From: an uncultured Alphaproteobacteria bacterium
Lineage (GTDB): Bacteria; Pseudomonadota; Alphaproteobacteria; Puniceispirillales; Puniceispirillaceae
Assembly (NCBI GenBank): GCA_913064995.1
Contig: CAJYBL010000101.1
Span: 1-5,699, forward strand
Length of the DNA stretch: 5,699 nucleotides
Reading direction: 5' to 3'
Part shown: positions 1-5,699 of the stretch, one piece after another
Position numbering within the stretch: position 1 is the stretch's first letter
Layout: the number at the start of each line of letters is the position of its first letter
Made by a program: the position numbers and the translations under genes
Notes under the pieces: model-generated
The model's database searches: none
The model's input: the letters and a program-made list of their open reading frames with translations, nothing else
Told to the model about the DNA's origin: nothing

Positions 1-101
1 TCAAGACTGTTAAAGCTCTTGAACGCACATCCTTTTCCTTTGTTTCGAAAGTTCTCACAACGAAAAGACTGTCCAAAAAGCTCAGTTGGATTGGTGTTTG
101 A
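1..101 (+). CDS. Possible 3' end of an unidentified gene (edge fragment)
   Basis: Frame 3 of the plus strand is open from the left edge to a TGA at 99-101. It would give about 32 residues, rich in Lys, Ser and Thr and ending in LSKKLSWIGV. Most codons start with a purine, a weak sign of coding. If real, the gene converges on the glyoxalase-like gene, with 23 bases between the two stops. I do not recognise the peptide. Two other frames are also open here. Plus frame 1 runs to a TAA at 109-111. A minus-strand frame starts with ATG at 104-102 (MSNTNPTELF...) and runs off the edge, but it has no ribosome binding site. At this length none can be proven from the sequence, so treat this as a candidate only. 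Confidence 0.25.
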   Translation, partial: KTVKALERTSFSFVSKVLTTKRLSKKLSWIGV

Positions 102-124
102 CATTACATAACTAGAGTAGACCT

Positions 125-799
125 TCAAACTCCAGCCAAACAGTTCTCGCTAAACAAAACATTGCTGCCGTCCGGTTTTTCGAAAGAAAATTGGAGTCCT
201 GGTTCGCCAAGTTTCACGTCAATTGGTCCTGAAATGTCCAATTTAGACAATATGCGCTCGATAGAATTTGGGTTTGGGTGAGAAAGCAAGAGCTGTTTTA
301 AAATCAAACCACTCTTTGGCATCATTTGGGCTGGGTTTTTAGCATTTGGCCATTCGATTAAAACAGGTAAAACACCATTCTCGGATAATTCGCCACTATC
401 TGGTACAGTTAATTTCCACCGAAAGTCACCTCGTGACATTTCAGTGACTCCGCCAGGTTCGTAGCCACAATTTGAGGCAGTTTGCTCAATGTTATTTACG
501 GCAATAACCCAACAAAGCGGTTGAGGGGCCCGTGATAATCTTCTTTTAGTTTTGCCCGAATCGAGTGAGAACCAGCGTTTTTCTCGAGTGCATGATTTTG
601 GAAATGTGGCGCTAGGGTCGGTAGCAATAATTTCCATATATGCAGAATTTTGGAGTCTTGCGAGGCGATTATGCGTGGCCATTAAAGAATGTTTTCCACT
701 TGTTGAAAACTTGGTTTGAAGTAACCCTTCTACTTTTTTTGTGGCTTTCTCTAAGTTAGCTGCACCGATTACAATGTGATCAATATTAGACATTGCCAT
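125..799 (-). CDS. Glyoxalase-like (VOC-fold) domain protein
   Basis: This encodes a 224-residue soluble protein that resembles the Glyoxalase_3-type branch of the vicinal oxygen chelate superfamily. The start reads NIDHIVIGAANLEKA (residues 5-19), the usual first beta strand and helix, with His8 at the metal-ligand position. Next come GKHSLMATHNRLARL (35-49) and AYMEIIATDP (53-62), matching the family pattern of a His-containing turn, THN, and a YxEII strand with Glu56. A second half (about 95-216) contains LPVLIEWP (144-151) and a closing strand near FSFEKPDGSNVLF. VOC proteins include dioxygenases, isomerases, lyases and drug-binding proteins, and the substrate cannot be read from this sequence. 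There is no signal peptide or membrane segment, so it is probably cytoplasmic. The first ATG (799) is chosen because GGAG lies 8 bases upstream; a second ATG at 793 is poorly spaced. The gene is more AT-rich than the genes to its right, which hints at transfer. It appears to be transcribed alone. Confidence 0.82.
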   Translation of the reverse strand: MAMSNIDHIVIGAANLEKATKKVEGLLQTKFSTSGKHSLMATHNRLARLQNSAYMEIIATDPSATFPKSCTREKRWFSLDSGKTKRRLSRAPQPLCWVIAVNNIEQTASNCGYEPGGVTEMSRGDFRWKLTVPDSGELSENGVLPVLIEWPNAKNPAQMMPKSGLILKQLLLSHPNPNSIERILSKLDISGPIDVKLGEPGLQFSFEKPDGSNVLFSENCLAGV

Positions 800-807
800 T
801 GATATTT

Positions 808-811
808 CTCC
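808..811 (-). promoter_or_regulatory. Ribosome binding site of the glyoxalase-like gene
   Basis: The minus strand reads GGAG here, followed by 8 bases and then ATG at 799. This spacing favours the first of two nearby in-frame ATGs (799 rather than 793). Confidence 0.7.
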
Positions 812-959
812 AAATGGGAGCTAGAGGGGCATAAATTCGGCGTTCAGGTTATCATGAAGCATCGGAAAAGTTGATATTTTCATTCGCGGTTTTCCCTTTG
901 ACTGTTGACCGCCCCACTTCAAACTAGTCCATGTTGAATGTCAGTGTATGATCAGCCTG

Positions 960-982
960 GGGTCCATCATGATAATGGACCC
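960..982. repeat. Perfect inverted repeat, 8-base arms with 7-base spacer
   Basis: GGGTCCAT (960-967) is followed by 7 bases and then the exact reverse complement ATGGACCC (975-982). In plus-strand RNA the stem could extend outward by two G-U pairs and one C-G pair. The spacer region overlaps a small palindrome, ATCATGAT (966-973). No run of T follows on either strand, so it does not look like an intrinsic terminator. An operator for a dimeric regulator, or an RNA hairpin, is possible. It lies about 160 bases upstream of the glyoxalase-like start codon. Confidence 0.6.
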
Positions 983-1151
983 TGGAACCACCTCAACTCT
1001 TCGACCTGATCCATTCCCCATGCCAATATATTGCTTAGGCCGAAGATATTGCGCTTATTCGTCATTCAATTATTCTTTTATAACATTTGCTAGCAACTTG
1101 CTGATGCTGACTGTGTTCACAACCAAACTATCTAACGCTTAAATTATCAAA

Positions 1152-2402
1152 TCAGATTGAGAATCGAGACGCCTGAAAGGGTGCCGGATCAATCGGCGGT
1201 GGAATCTTTTTGATCAAAGCTGCCAATAGCAATGCCGATCCGGGTGCCATCGACAGGCCGATATGATGATGTCCAAAATTGAACCACAGCCCATCATGGC
1301 GCGGCGCGGCACCAATCATTGGCAGCGAATCAACAAGGGTTGGCCGCCGCCCCATCCACGGTGTGTCTTCGATCTGTTTACCAAGCTTGACCGCCTCGCC
1401 CGCCAAAGTCGCTGATCGGGTGATTTGCCCAAAATCGGGCGGGGCGTCACGATCGGTCAATTCAACACCTGATGTCACCCGTAAACCCTGCCGCATTGGC
1501 GCAACAACAAAGCCACCTTCAACATCAAGAATGGGTCTTGTGACCGCTGGTTGATCACCAGCTTCGAAATGCAGATGATAGCCACGTTCCCAAGCCATCG
1601 GAATATCATAGCCAAGCCAGCCAGCAATTTCGGCCGACCATGCGCCTGCCGCCAGCACAACATCATCACTGTGAAATGATGCCTCATGATCACCACGCAC
1701 CTGCCAACCATCATCGCCGCGTGCAAGGCCGGTTACGGTCACGCAATCAACAACACCGCCAGCCGCCTTAAATAACGCAAGATAAGCATCGGTCAGATCA
1801 GCGGGGCTGGACACGGCACAGGTTTCATCCATCAACACGCCCTTGTGATAGATTGGCGCAAGCCCGGGTTCGATTTGCCGGATCTGCTCGCGGTCAAAGA
1901 CCGAAAACGCGACCCCAACTTCGCGCATGATATCCATTTCAGCCACGTAATTGGCGAAGCCTTTTTCGGTTCGGAACAGCTTAAGCCAGCCGCCGCCATG
2001 ACGAAGCAGAGGATCGACGCCAGCGGCCTTGATCCATTTTTTATGCTGGCCTAGCGATAGTTGCAGCAACGCCCGCAAGGCATGGGCAGCATGTTTGGCA
2101 TGCGATGGACGGCAATGCGCCAGAAACCTTACAAACCAACCAAGCCGCCGCAACACGAAAAAAGGATTGTAACGAAGCCCATTTGACCGGTTCAAAAGCA
2201 ATTTTGGTAATGCCTTGATCAGCCCCGGATTATTCAGCACAACAACCGATGAATCCGACAAAACACCAGCATTGCCATATGAGGTTTCGCGACCCGGCTG
2301 TTGCCGATCAATCAAGCACACTTGATGCCCATCAAGCTGAAGCTGTAAAGCCGCCGCAACCCCGACAATGCCGCCACCAATCACAATTATTGATTTTTTC
2401 AT
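1152..2402 (-). CDS. FAD-dependent oxidoreductase, D-amino acid dehydrogenase (DadA)-like
   Basis: This encodes a 416-residue protein of the DAO/DadA family, which removes hydrogen from the alpha carbon of amino acids (often D-forms, proline derivatives or glycine-like amines) to give an imino acid and then a keto acid plus ammonia. The N-terminus has the dinucleotide-binding motif GGGIVG (9-14; Gly9, Gly11, Gly14) and an acidic strand end at Asp32. ETSYGNAG (39-46) closely matches the flavin-contacting segment of DadA proteins. VVLAAGAWS (248-256) is the second FAD contact. GRRPTLVDSLPMIG (351-364) and GHHHIGLSMAPGSA (377-390) are the usual C-terminal FAD-binding stretch, here with GHHH where DadA usually has GHG. 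Length is close to the roughly 430 residues of DadA. There is no signal peptide; such enzymes act in the cytoplasm or at the inner membrane face. Start ATG is supported by GGAG 8 bases upstream. It follows a transporter gene by 58 bases on the same strand, suggesting an operon for uptake and oxidation of one substrate. The family call is firm; the substrate is not known. Confidence 0.9.
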   Translation of the reverse strand: MKKSIIVIGGGIVGVAAALQLQLDGHQVCLIDRQQPGRETSYGNAGVLSDSSVVVLNNPGLIKALPKLLLNRSNGLRYNPFFVLRRLGWFVRFLAHCRPSHAKHAAHALRALLQLSLGQHKKWIKAAGVDPLLRHGGGWLKLFRTEKGFANYVAEMDIMREVGVAFSVFDREQIRQIEPGLAPIYHKGVLMDETCAVSSPADLTDAYLALFKAAGGVVDCVTVTGLARGDDGWQVRGDHEASFHSDDVVLAAGAWSAEIAGWLGYDIPMAWERGYHLHFEAGDQPAVTRPILDVEGGFVVAPMRQGLRVTSGVELTDRDAPPDFGQITRSATLAGEAVKLGKQIEDTPWMGRRPTLVDSLPMIGAAPRHDGLWFNFGHHHIGLSMAPGSALLLAALIKKIPPPIDPAPFQASRFSI

Positions 2403-2410
2403 CCCCGACG

Positions 2411-2414
2411 CTCC
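2411..2414 (-). promoter_or_regulatory. Ribosome binding site of the DadA-like gene
   Basis: The minus strand reads GGAG, then 8 bases, then ATG at 2402. It lies in the 58-base gap after the transporter stop, so the gene can be translated independently on a shared message. Confidence 0.65.
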
Positions 2415-2460
2415 GCAACCCCCGTTTCGCGCTATTTTACAACCACCGCTGTATAATTGG

Positions 2461-3795
2461 CTAGATCACCATATTTACAAGACATAATGCCGCCCCACCA
2501 ACAAGCGCATAGGCGAAAGCTGTCCATAGATTCGACCCAAGAACCAGATCACGCGATCGCACCCGAAACAGATTGGCACCGGTAATGACCGAAAGTGACG
2601 CAACCGAACTCATCGTTCCCGCGCCCCATCCAATCAAATGCGCCTGCATCAATAATGCCGGATGCACGTCGGCATGGCCACCGCTGAACACCGCCAGAAA
2701 TGCCGTGCTGCTAATCACCGGATGAATACCGACAACCGAGGCCAGCATCATGCCAAGCGGCGTTATGATCAGCGCAAACCAGCCCGGAATGACACCATCA
2801 TAAAGGCTGGTCACGAGAACCGTAAAGGCGCCAGTTCGTGTTGCAAAATAGCCGATTAACATGGCCATGCTGATGATCAAAATATCGTCAGCAATATTGC
2901 GCATGCTGCTTGCCGTATCTTCGATGATGGGTTTGATCTGCGCCGGATAGCGGATGAATTGCACCAATACCAGCACCGGCATCACCACAACCACTGCCGA
3001 TAAAGCGGTAAAATCAAACAGCAACGCCGACCCAAGAACCGCCCCAAGCACCAGCAAAAGCCGCATTAAAACAGGTTTGAGGCAGATCAGCGCAAGTCGT
3101 AATTGCCCGCCCGAAAATGACCGGTTCAATAGAGGTAATGAAATTGCTGCAAATAAAATGGCAGTTACCCCACCAATGCCAATTGCGATCCAAGAATTGG
3201 CCTTGCCAACAAAGCCTTGACCAATCGCGAAAGCCACGAAAAAGGGCGACCAAGCCGCCGCCGTTACCATGCCGCGAAGCGCTGCTTCGGCAGCAAGCTG
3301 GCGGCGGTGATCATCAGCATCTTTGGGAATGGCCGCCGACAGAATCGCCAGCGCGCCGGTATTGATGATGCCACCAAAAATATTGGCTGCCAGATGCAGC
3401 CCACCCGACGAGGCCGAAGCTGGCAATTGCGCCAGCGCGCCCTGCGTTCGGTGAACCGAAGGCATCATTGAGGCGGTCGCGCGCACCAATGCCATGGTCG
3501 GTAAAAGCGCGGCAAATATCAAAACATAACGGCCACCAGCGGCCCATTCATTGCCATCGGGAAAGTGATCAAGAAGCGCCCAACCAACAACCACAAGCAA
3601 TAGCAAGATCAAAACCGAATCATTCTGAAGGCGTGATAAGGTCAAAATCACAAAGGCAATAAAGGCGATAACCCCAAAATTGATCAGTTCAATCAGATCT
3701 GCGCCTATTGTCACCTGAATTAGCGCCGCCATCCATGCCACGCATAACAACCCAAGTCGAATATGGCCGATCACCGGCATTCGTGTTTTCCACAT
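2461..3795 (-). CDS. Multi-pass membrane protein, putative secondary transporter
   Basis: This encodes up to 444 very hydrophobic residues with roughly 10-12 membrane segments, by eye near 12-29, 35-53, 60-75, 89-107, 136-155, 176-195, 202-222, 243-277, 303-318, 336-356, 388-405 and 425-443. The two halves seem to carry matching helix-breaking stretches: RGMVTAAAWSPFF (174-186) in the first, and GIHPVISSTAF (356-366) followed by GWGAGTMSSVASLSVITGAN (389-408) in the second. Conserved-looking polar residues inside membrane stretches, such as Trp182-Ser-Pro, His358-Pro and the Ser/Thr-rich 394-405 run, fit the two-repeat, re-entrant-loop design of ion-transporter-superfamily carriers (ArsB/NhaD/DctM-like). 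This is an inference from pattern; I do not recognise the exact family, and the substrate is unknown. Its neighbour downstream is a DadA-like oxidoreductase, which suggests an amino acid or organic acid as cargo. The first ATG (3795) lacks a good ribosome binding site. ATG at 3780 (residue 6) has GGA 8 bases upstream and may be the true start, giving 439 residues. Confidence 0.72.
   Translation of the reverse strand: MWKTRMPVIGHIRLGLLCVAWMAALIQVTIGADLIELINFGVIAFIAFVILTLSRLQNDSVLILLLLVVVGWALLDHFPDGNEWAAGGRYVLIFAALLPTMALVRATASMMPSVHRTQGALAQLPASASSGGLHLAANIFGGIINTGALAILSAAIPKDADDHRRQLAAEAALRGMVTAAAWSPFFVAFAIGQGFVGKANSWIAIGIGGVTAILFAAISLPLLNRSFSGGQLRLALICLKPVLMRLLLVLGAVLGSALLFDFTALSAVVVVMPVLVLVQFIRYPAQIKPIIEDTASSMRNIADDILIISMAMLIGYFATRTGAFTVLVTSLYDGVIPGWFALIITPLGMMLASVVGIHPVISSTAFLAVFSGGHADVHPALLMQAHLIGWGAGTMSSVASLSVITGANLFRVRSRDLVLGSNLWTAFAYALVGGAALCLVNMVI
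3789..3791 (-). promoter_or_regulatory. Weak ribosome binding site supporting a start at 3780
   Basis: The minus strand reads GTGGAAAACACGA directly before the ATG at 3780. Its GGA is spaced 8 bases from that codon. The upstream ATG at 3795 has only an AGGG-like stretch about 15 bases away, so the shorter protein is slightly favoured. Confidence 0.35.
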
Positions 3796-3900
3796 ATCAG
3801 AATCAATGCCCTACTCGACACGCTTTTCATCCTCGATTTTGATCTTGATCATCATGGCATTGGCACATGAATGGCTCAGCCTCCATCTGGAATGATGCGT

Positions 3901-3916
3901 TTGGTGAATTTACCAA
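3901..3916. promoter_or_regulatory. Operator-like palindrome 1 (TTGGTGAATTTACCAA)
   Basis: The 16 bases are symmetric except for one central G/T pair, and the symmetry extends one further base on each side (T3900/A3917). The core GGTGAATTTACC (3903-3914) shares the GGT...ACC layout of the neighbouring palindrome. It lies 105-120 bases upstream of the first transporter ATG, a normal place for binding of a dimeric regulator. The regulator is not encoded in the window. Confidence 0.45.
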
Positions 3917-3918
3917 AA

Positions 3919-3930
3919 GGTAATATTACC
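3919..3930. promoter_or_regulatory. Operator-like palindrome 2 (GGTAATATTACC)
   Basis: This is a perfect 12-base palindrome. It matches the core of palindrome 1 at 9 of 12 positions (common form GGTnAnnTTACC) and starts 16 bases after it, so a regulator could bind the pair side by side. The inner half-sites also form TTACC-AAAA-GGTAA (3910-3923). It contains TAATAT on both strands, so it could also overlap a -10 element. Confidence 0.45.
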
Positions 3931-4018
3931 GTTATGATCAAACACGAATACAGGCAAAATTCCAAATGCTAAAAACCATCATTAACATCATCGCTTTATA
4001 ACCACGATGCCTGCATGG

Positions 4019-5699
4019 CTAGCCATTAGCCTCGGCTTCGGCAAGCGACTCCTCAGCCGCAAGCCAAGCCTGTTCAGCCTGGGCTAATGATTTATCAATC
4101 TTGGCAAGCTGGCTGGATAATCGGGCAATCGCATCAGCATTGTTACCATCATAGAAACCAGGCTTTGCCATTTCTGCGGTAATGCCGTCTTTTTCATTGG
4201 CGAGCGTCATCATTAGCTTTTCACATTGTTTGACATTTGCACGAAGCTGGCTGGTATTCTGGCGGCGCACCCGGCCGGGTGATTGCAATTTGCCGCCTGA
4301 TTTCTCAACTGACCCGCCTTGCGCCTGATCATTTGATGCTGCCGTTTGATCATCACCATCACGCTGGCTGCGGGCGTCACCAGTACCACGGCGCGCCAGC
4401 AATTGACGCTGGTAATCAACCATATCGCCATCAAATGATGCGACTTTACCATCTTGGACAATCCACAATTGATCAGCGATCATCTCGACAAGATGCGAGT
4501 CATGACTGACAAGAATTACCGTTCCTTCATAGGCGTTCAACGCGTGGACAAGGGCTTCACGGCTTTCAATATCAAGATGATTTGTTGGCTCATCAAGGAT
4601 CAGAATATGCGGCGCATCAATCGCCGCCATCGCCATCAGCAAACGTGCCTTTTGTCCGCCTGATAGACGTTCAACCGGATTATCGACGATATCAGCATTA
4701 AAGCCAGCCCCGCCAAGCCGGGCGCGTAATTTGGTTGGCAGTTCTTTTGGCCGCAATCGTTGCATATGCTGATAGGGGCTTTCCCCCGCGACAAGCTCGT
4801 CAAGCTGATGCTGGGCAAAAAAGCCGATACGCAATTTTCCTGATTTCTTGATCGATCCTGATAATGGCTGCAACCGTCCAGCAAACAGCTTTGACAAGGT
4901 TGATTTACCTTCGCCATTTGCCCCAAGGAGGGCAATACGGTCATCGGCATCAAGGCGCAAATCCAATTTGCGCAAAACCGGCTTTTGATCATAGCCAACT
5001 GCCACATCTTCAAGCACCAGCAAAGGCGGTGGCAATTCTTCAGGCGCTGGAAAACGGAAAGGCGATACGGCCTGTTCCGACAACGCCATAATCGGCTGCA
5101 TTTTTTCAAGCTGCTTGAGGCGTGATTGCGCCTGACGTGCCTTTGACGCCTTGTAACGGAACCGGTCAACAAATGACTGGATATGCTGCCGCTGGGCGTC
5201 CTGTTTGCGCGCCATTGATTGCTGCTGTTCAAGCTTCATTCGGCGTTCGGTATCAAACTGATCGTAACTGCCGGTATAATAGCCAAACTTGCGCTCAGTC
5301 AGGTGCAAAATTCCGGTAACTGATCGGTTCAGCAATTGCCGGTCATGCGAAATCACCAAAACCGTATGTCTATATTTTGCCAAAAATGCCTCAAGCCAGA
5401 CCGCACCTTCAAGATCGAGATAGTTGGTTGGCTCGTCAAGAAGCAGTAAATCAGGCTGGGAAAACAGCACCGCCGCCAGCGCCACCCGCATGCGCCAGCC
5501 ACCCGAAAATTCATGGCAAGGACGCGCCTGCGCTTCGGCATCAAAGCCAAGCCCTGATAGAATTGAGGCGGCGCGCGATTCGGCAGAATAGGCTTCAATA
5601 TCAGAAAGGCGCGTATAAATATCGGCAATACGGTTTGGGTCGGAAGCAGTTTCAGCCTCGGCAAAAAGCTGGGCGCGTTGGCTATCTGCTGCCAAACCC
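4019..5699 (-). CDS. ABC-F family ATPase (ribosome-associated), N-terminally truncated by the window edge
   Basis: This is a soluble protein with two ATPase domains and no membrane segments. ABC-F proteins bind the ribosomal E site and help stalled or initiating ribosomes; some protect against antibiotics. About 560 residues are visible (numbered from the TTG at 5695, an internal Leu codon), against roughly 620-640 in YheS-like members, so the start and first Walker A lie outside. Domain 1 retains the signature FSGGW (63-67), Walker B LLLLDEPTNYLD (83-94) and switch His117. A basic, glutamine-rich helical linker (about 150-200, including RFRYKASKARQAQSRLKQLEKM) is the tRNA-contacting segment diagnostic of ABC-F. 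Domain 2 has Walker A GANGEGKST (258-266), Q-loop Gln295, signature LSGGQ (344-348), Walker B ILILDEPTNHLD (364-375) and His398. A polar, low-complexity spacer (about 437-480) leads to a C-terminal coiled coil (about 481-556), as in YheS/Uup-type proteins. Both glutamates after Walker B are present, so it should hydrolyse ATP. The subgroup is probably YheS-like but not certain. Confidence 0.93.
   Translation of the reverse strand, partial: GLAADSQRAQLFAEAETASDPNRIADIYTRLSDIEAYSAESRAASILSGLGFDAEAQARPCHEFSGGWRMRVALAAVLFSQPDLLLLDEPTNYLDLEGAVWLEAFLAKYRHTVLVISHDRQLLNRSVTGILHLTERKFGYYTGSYDQFDTERRMKLEQQQSMARKQDAQRQHIQSFVDRFRYKASKARQAQSRLKQLEKMQPIMALSEQAVSPFRFPAPEELPPPLLVLEDVAVGYDQKPVLRKLDLRLDADDRIALLGANGEGKSTLSKLFAGRLQPLSGSIKKSGKLRIGFFAQHQLDELVAGESPYQHMQRLRPKELPTKLRARLGGAGFNADIVDNPVERLSGGQKARLLMAMAAIDAPHILILDEPTNHLDIESREALVHALNAYEGTVILVSHDSHLVEMIADQLWIVQDGKVASFDGDMVDYQRQLLARRGTGDARSQRDGDDQTAASNDQAQGGSVEKSGGKLQSPGRVRRQNTSQLRANVKQCEKLMMTLANEKDGITAEMAKPGFYDGNNADAIARLSSQLAKIDKSLAQAEQAWLAAEESLAEAEANG

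Larger units (their letters stand above)
800..1151. other. 352-base gap without a convincing gene
   Basis: This AT-rich stretch lies between the end of the oxidoreductase gene and the start of the glyoxalase-like gene. It should contain the promoter of the latter, but no clean -35/-10 pair is visible on the minus strand. A 64-codon plus-strand frame at 948-1142 has no ribosome binding site and no recognisable protein features. The only strong structure is the inverted repeat at 960-982. No U-tract terminator is visible after the oxidoreductase stop codon. The stretch may be a relic of decayed DNA near a composition boundary. Confidence 0.6.
3796..4018. promoter_or_regulatory. Intergenic region with probable control region of the transporter/oxidoreductase operon
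   Basis: This 223-base AT-rich gap separates the end of the ABC-F gene from the transporter start and must contain the promoter of the latter unless the genes are co-transcribed. Two palindromes at 3901-3930 are its main feature. The minus strand also reads TAATAT inside the second palindrome, a -10-like hexamer, but no good -35 is seen at the right distance. No clear intrinsic terminator follows the ABC-F stop codon. Confidence 0.5.

Noticed and set aside
957..985. Intrinsic terminator for the transporter/oxidoreductase operon
   Set aside because: The stem is good, but no T-rich run follows on the minus strand, and on that strand the outer bases do not pair.
948..1142. Plus-strand frame of 64 codons in the gap before the glyoxalase-like gene
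   Set aside because: It has no ribosome binding site and no recognisable protein pattern, and its first part is made from the arms of the inverted repeat at 960-982. More likely a chance frame or decayed sequence.
2954..3547. Several overlapping frames on both strands within the transporter gene
   Set aside because: They are rich in Arg, Pro, Thr or Trp without domain patterns and sit opposite or across a continuous membrane-protein frame.
4636..5232. Minus-strand frame of 198 codons
   Set aside because: It lies wholly inside the ABC-F gene in another frame; the ABC-F frame carries all the expected ATPase motifs, so this is a shadow.
5353..5664. Minus-strand frame of 103 codons
   Set aside because: Overlaps the first ATPase domain of the ABC-F gene in a different frame and shows no motif of its own.
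5693..5695. TTG as the start of the ABC-F protein
   Set aside because: The frame remains open to the window edge, the first Walker A motif is missing, and the protein is about 65-80 residues short of its family, so this TTG is an internal Leu codon.
1..5699. CRISPR array, toxin-antitoxin pair, phage or defence genes
   Set aside because: No regularly spaced repeats, small paired genes, integrase, nuclease or transposase patterns were seen in any well-supported frame.

Overview
The window reads as chromosomal DNA from a Gram-negative bacterium, most likely a marine-type alphaproteobacterium of medium GC content (a SAR116-like lineage would fit). That placement rests only on protein style and base composition and is tentative. 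All four well-supported genes lie on the minus strand, so the window is read from right to left.

Right to left: (1) 5699-4019 is an ABC-F family protein, a soluble twin-ATPase translation factor, whose first part lies beyond the window edge. (2) 4018-3796 is a 223-base AT-rich gap. It holds two adjacent 12-base palindromes of the same form and probably carries the promoter and operator of the next genes. (3) 3795-2461 is a multi-pass membrane protein that looks like a secondary transporter of unknown substrate. (4) 2402-1152 is a DadA-like FAD-dependent amino-acid dehydrogenase/oxidase, 58 bases after the transporter and probably in the same operon. (5) 1151-800 is a 352-base gap without a convincing gene; it contains a strong inverted repeat. 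(6) 799-125 is a small glyoxalase-like (VOC-fold) protein. (7) 124-1 is an edge fragment with several short open frames, none identifiable.

The clearest functional unit is the transporter plus FAD oxidoreductase. A reasonable inference is uptake of an amino acid or other amine followed by oxidative deamination, with expression controlled through the palindromes upstream. The ABC-F gene is a separate housekeeping-type or antibiotic-protection-type gene.

Base composition changes near position 1150. The left part, including the glyoxalase-like gene, is clearly more AT-rich (about 42% GC in sampled rows) than the right part (about 60% in sampled rows of the oxidoreductase gene). This suggests a junction between core and acquired DNA. 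I see no CRISPR array, tRNA, rRNA, insertion sequence or recognisable defence system. The window looks mostly ordinary, with a few regulatory-looking or compositional signals worth checking.
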